Assembly (NCBI GenBank): GCA_947044405.1 | Contig: CAMRHE010000457.1 | Span: 856,001-920,000, forward strand | From: Leptodactylus fallax | Taxonomy: Eukaryota; Chordata; Amphibia; Anura; Leptodactylidae | DNA length: 64,000 nucleotides | Direction of reading: 5' to 3' | Shown here: one piece after another, positions 61,390 through 64,000 of the stretch | Layout: every line of letters begins with the position of its first letter | How positions within the stretch are numbered: position 1 is the first letter of the stretch | Made by a program: the position numbers and the translations under genes | The notes under the pieces: generated by a model | Seen by the model: the letters and a program-made list of their open reading frames with translations, nothing else | Databases searched by the model: none | Told to the model about the DNA's origin: nothing

Positions 61390-63536
61390 ATGGCTAACAC
61401 GGTACAACATTATACTACTATCAACTTGGAAGATATCACAATGTACCGCAAAAGAATGGAACTGAAAAACCGGCTTAAGAAACTTGCACAACTCAATAGC
61501 GACATCTTCTTCTTAACAAAATGCAAAAAGGAGAGATTCATCCCAAAAGGCTTCAATTTACGTAACCCAACTCGGAACACCTACAACAGCCGATATGCAG
61601 AACAACTATGTATTCGGACATCTGAAAGGCTGCGGAACAATATGATAAAAATTTCCTATAAAAACAAAAGAAGAACACAGGAGGAGATACAGGCCCTGAA
61701 ATCATCACTGGCTAATGACACAGAGGAAATGAAGGCCAAACTCCACATATACTACCGGAAACTTCAGGACATGCTTATTAACAACAAAAAGAAAAAGCTC
61801 CACAGACTGAGACAAAAAGGCCTCATTACTACAACCGCAAGTACTAGCCCAGCTCAGCAAAGCTGTGTTGTGAATCTTTCCTACTATGAGCCAAACACGA
61901 AATGTCAGTTCTCTCCAAAGGTCTCTCCTTCTGCTCCTCAGCACACACTGACCATATCAAACTCTGCAAGGGTATGGAGGAGTTTTTCAGAAAAATGAGA
62001 TTGAGGAAATATTTTTATCACAAAGACCTTCCATACAGCAGCGACTCTGAGACAGCCATAAGGAATCCTACCAAAAAATCTACCTGGACCCCACGCCCTG
62101 GAGCTAATGCAGCACTGGATAAATATATTGACTGTTTCCTGGAGAAACAAAAGAAACAGGTGCATAACCTAACCCTGCAGGAACAGAAGGCTATTACTTC
62201 ACTGAAAGAAAATCAGGATATAATAATCAAACCTCCTGACAAAGGGGGCGCAATAGTCATAATGAACACCTCAGACTATATCCAGGAAGAAAACAGGCAA
62301 CTGTCAAATCCCATCCATTACTCCAAACTTGAAAGTGATCCCACAAAGGCCTATATGAAAGAACTAAAGAGTATGATCAAGAAGATTCCAATCCAGATCC
62401 AGAATCAGATAAAAGGACTTATCCCCCAAGATCCCAGGCCGGGCTGCTTCTATATGCTCCCAAAGATACACAAAGATGGCAACCCTGGGAGGCCTATCAT
62501 TTCTGGCATTGGGACACTGACAGAAAACATCTCAGGTTGGGTGGAAAACCTCCTAAAACCCTTTGTCAGGGATACTCCAAGCTATATCCAGGACACCACT
62601 GACCTTCTTAACAAACTGAATGCCCTGAGCCAACTACCTGAGGGTACCATTTTGGCCACCATGGATGTGGAATTCCTGTATACCAACATTTCCCACAAGG
62701 ATGAAGTTGCAGCATGTCGGGTACACCTGGAAAAACAAAACCTCCCAACAGAACCAGTAACGCAGCTCATACAATTCATCTTTAGCCACAACCATTTTAC
62801 CTTTGGAGAGGATCTATATCTACAGCGAATGGGAACTTCAATGGGGACAAGATGTGCACCCCAGTATGCAAATCTCTTTATGGCAGAACTGGAAGGAACA
62901 TATTTATCAACATGCGCCACCAAACCTATGATTTACCTTCGTTATATCGATGATATCCTTGTCATCTGGACTGCAGGTGAGGAGGCCCTACTTCAATTCC
63001 ATAATGACTTCAATGACTTTCACCCGACCATCAACCTTACACTTAGCTATTCAGGGAGTGAAATTCACTTTCTGGATACCACAATATACATCAAAGACCA
63101 CCGGCTACTCACATCAATATACCACAAACCCCCAGATAGAATGGCCTACCTGAGGAACGACAGCTTCCACCCCAAGCACACAAGACAATCTATAATCTAC
63201 AGCCAGGCTATACGATACAATCGTATTTGCTCCAACAAAGCAGACCTGGACAAGCACCTCCTGGATCTGAGGACGAAATTTCTCCGATTGGGGTACAAAC
63301 CAAAAGTGACGGACAACCAATTAAACAAAGCGGCAGCCATTAACAGAGACAGTCTGCTCACATATAAAGAGACCCAGAATGAAGCCCGAGTGCCCCTAGT
63401 TGTCACCTACAACCCACAGCTGGAGATCCTACGAAGGATTGCCAAGGAGCTCCAACCTGTGCTACATAGGGACAACAGACTCAAGGACATATTTCCAGTC
63501 CTCCTCTCCTTTCCTTTCGACAACCACCAAGCCTGA
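61390..63536 (+). pseudogene. Penelope-like reverse transcriptase (one frameshift)
   Basis: Frame 1 (61390-61898) carries the basic N-terminal extension, MANTVQHYTTINLEDITMYR onward. Frame 2 (from about 61902) carries VLSKGLSFC, FFRKMRLRKYF, PPDKGGAIVIMN, LPKIHKDGNPGRPIISG, TMDVEFLYTNI (catalytic Asp), GTSMGTRCAPQYANLFM, YIDDILVIW (catalytic pair), FLDTTIYI and SIYHKPPD. All are Penelope/Neptune RT hallmarks. It ends at TGA 63534-63536, where the intact frame would continue. Confidence 0.92.
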
Positions 63537-63999
63537 GGCGTATTATTGTCCGGAGTGCCCTGAAGGCCCCAACTGAAAATGGCACCTCACCTTGCCTGCA
63601 AAATATTTGCATGACCTTCAGGCACATCCACACTGCTGACAGTGTACCTATCCCACAGTCACAACAGGTGCAAAGAATTAGGAGGACATTCTCCTGCAGG
63701 TCTTCCAATGTGGTGTATCTCATAATGTGTGTGCAATGTCCCACCACAGGCCTCTATGTGGGGGAAACAGGGCAGAGACTTAGTCAGCGCATGAACTCAC
63801 ATAGATCCAATATTAATAACAGCAGAACAGATCTCCCAGTGGCCGCACATTTCTCCGGAGAAAACCACTCTATTGAAGATTTGCGGGTTGTGGTTTTAAT
63901 AGGACATTTTAAGACGCAGATGGAGAGGAAAGAATGTGAATATAAGTTAATGCAAAAATTTCAAACTCTGCAATTTGGACTTAATATTCATGCCAGCTT
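63515..63999 (+). pseudogene. Penelope-like GIY-YIG endonuclease, partial
   Basis: After a second frameshift the frame through 63533 reads SLRRIIVRSALKAPTENG, an RIRRTFSC stretch, VVYLIMCVQCP and GLYVGETGQRLSQRMNSHR, the GIY-YIG core with its arginine, and is open to the window end. The endonuclease of such elements nicks target DNA. The C-terminus is cut off by the window edge. Confidence 0.88.
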
Positions 64000-64000
64000 C

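Larger units (their letters stand above)
61262..63999 (+). mobile_element. Penelope-like element, continuing past the right edge
   Basis: A 5' region with CTGATGAAG and CGAAAGC motifs (61289-61316) leads into an N-terminal extension, Penelope-type reverse transcriptase and a GIY-YIG endonuclease. The reading is broken by frameshifts near 61898 and 63525, so this copy is inactive as written. The right end lies outside the window. Confidence 0.9.

Noticed and set aside
62582..62923. Minus-strand frame inside the Penelope-like element
   Set aside because: Antisense to conserved RT motifs, no independent support.

Overview
The window looks like vertebrate, most likely anuran amphibian, nuclear DNA. 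Its host genes have many small exons with GT-AG introns, mostly in phase 1. Intergenic and intronic DNA is packed with Tc1-like transposons, a Gmr1-like LTR retrotransposon, a Penelope-like element, a tRNA-type SINE, TTAA-flanked MITEs and long minisatellites. Species cannot be named from the sequence alone. No bacterial-type operon, CRISPR array, rRNA or genuine tRNA gene was seen.

Host genes fall into two groups. (1) Positions 214-38736 hold two paralogous immunoglobulin-superfamily receptor genes, head to head. Gene A (minus strand) has a 37-nt signal-peptide exon (26885-26921) and three V-type Ig exons of 390, 342 and 363 nt; its 3' end lies beyond the left edge. Gene B (plus strand) has the same exon order with exactly the same lengths, plus a transmembrane exon. 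The five gene B exons join into a 415-residue open frame: signal peptide, V1, V2, V3, a transmembrane helix with a central lysine, and almost no cytoplasmic tail. That is the layout of an activating receptor that borrows an adaptor such as DAP12 or FcR-gamma. Gene A has ATA where the start codon should be. About 1.7 kb separates the two signal exons, and both flanks carry ETS/PU.1-like sites.

(2) Positions 44944-56884 (minus) hold a NOD-like receptor gene with a CARD-like domain over two exons, one large NACHT exon, and three leucine-rich-repeat exons (87, 171 and 172 nt). All seven proposed exons join in frame (822 codons including the end stop), but an in-frame TGA at codon 610 separates NACHT from the LRRs.

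Repeats by region: 2572-11517 is a 40-bp minisatellite (about 194 units) with nested higher-order duplications, interrupted by a 1.2-kb transposon-like insert. 12106-12757 is a 26-bp minisatellite. 13688-13799 holds three near-perfect palindromes. 18398-21596 is a truncated Gmr1-like element (integrase upstream of reverse transcriptase), followed by two Tc1 relics. 23745-24602 is a 46-bp minisatellite. 34150-36124 is a nested-palindrome element inside gene B. 39361-40989 is a full-length but decayed Tc1 element. 61262 to the right edge is a Penelope-like element with RT and GIY-YIG endonuclease. The strongest lead is the divergent pair of three-V activating-type receptors beside an NLR gene, with evidence of ongoing decay in two of the three genes.
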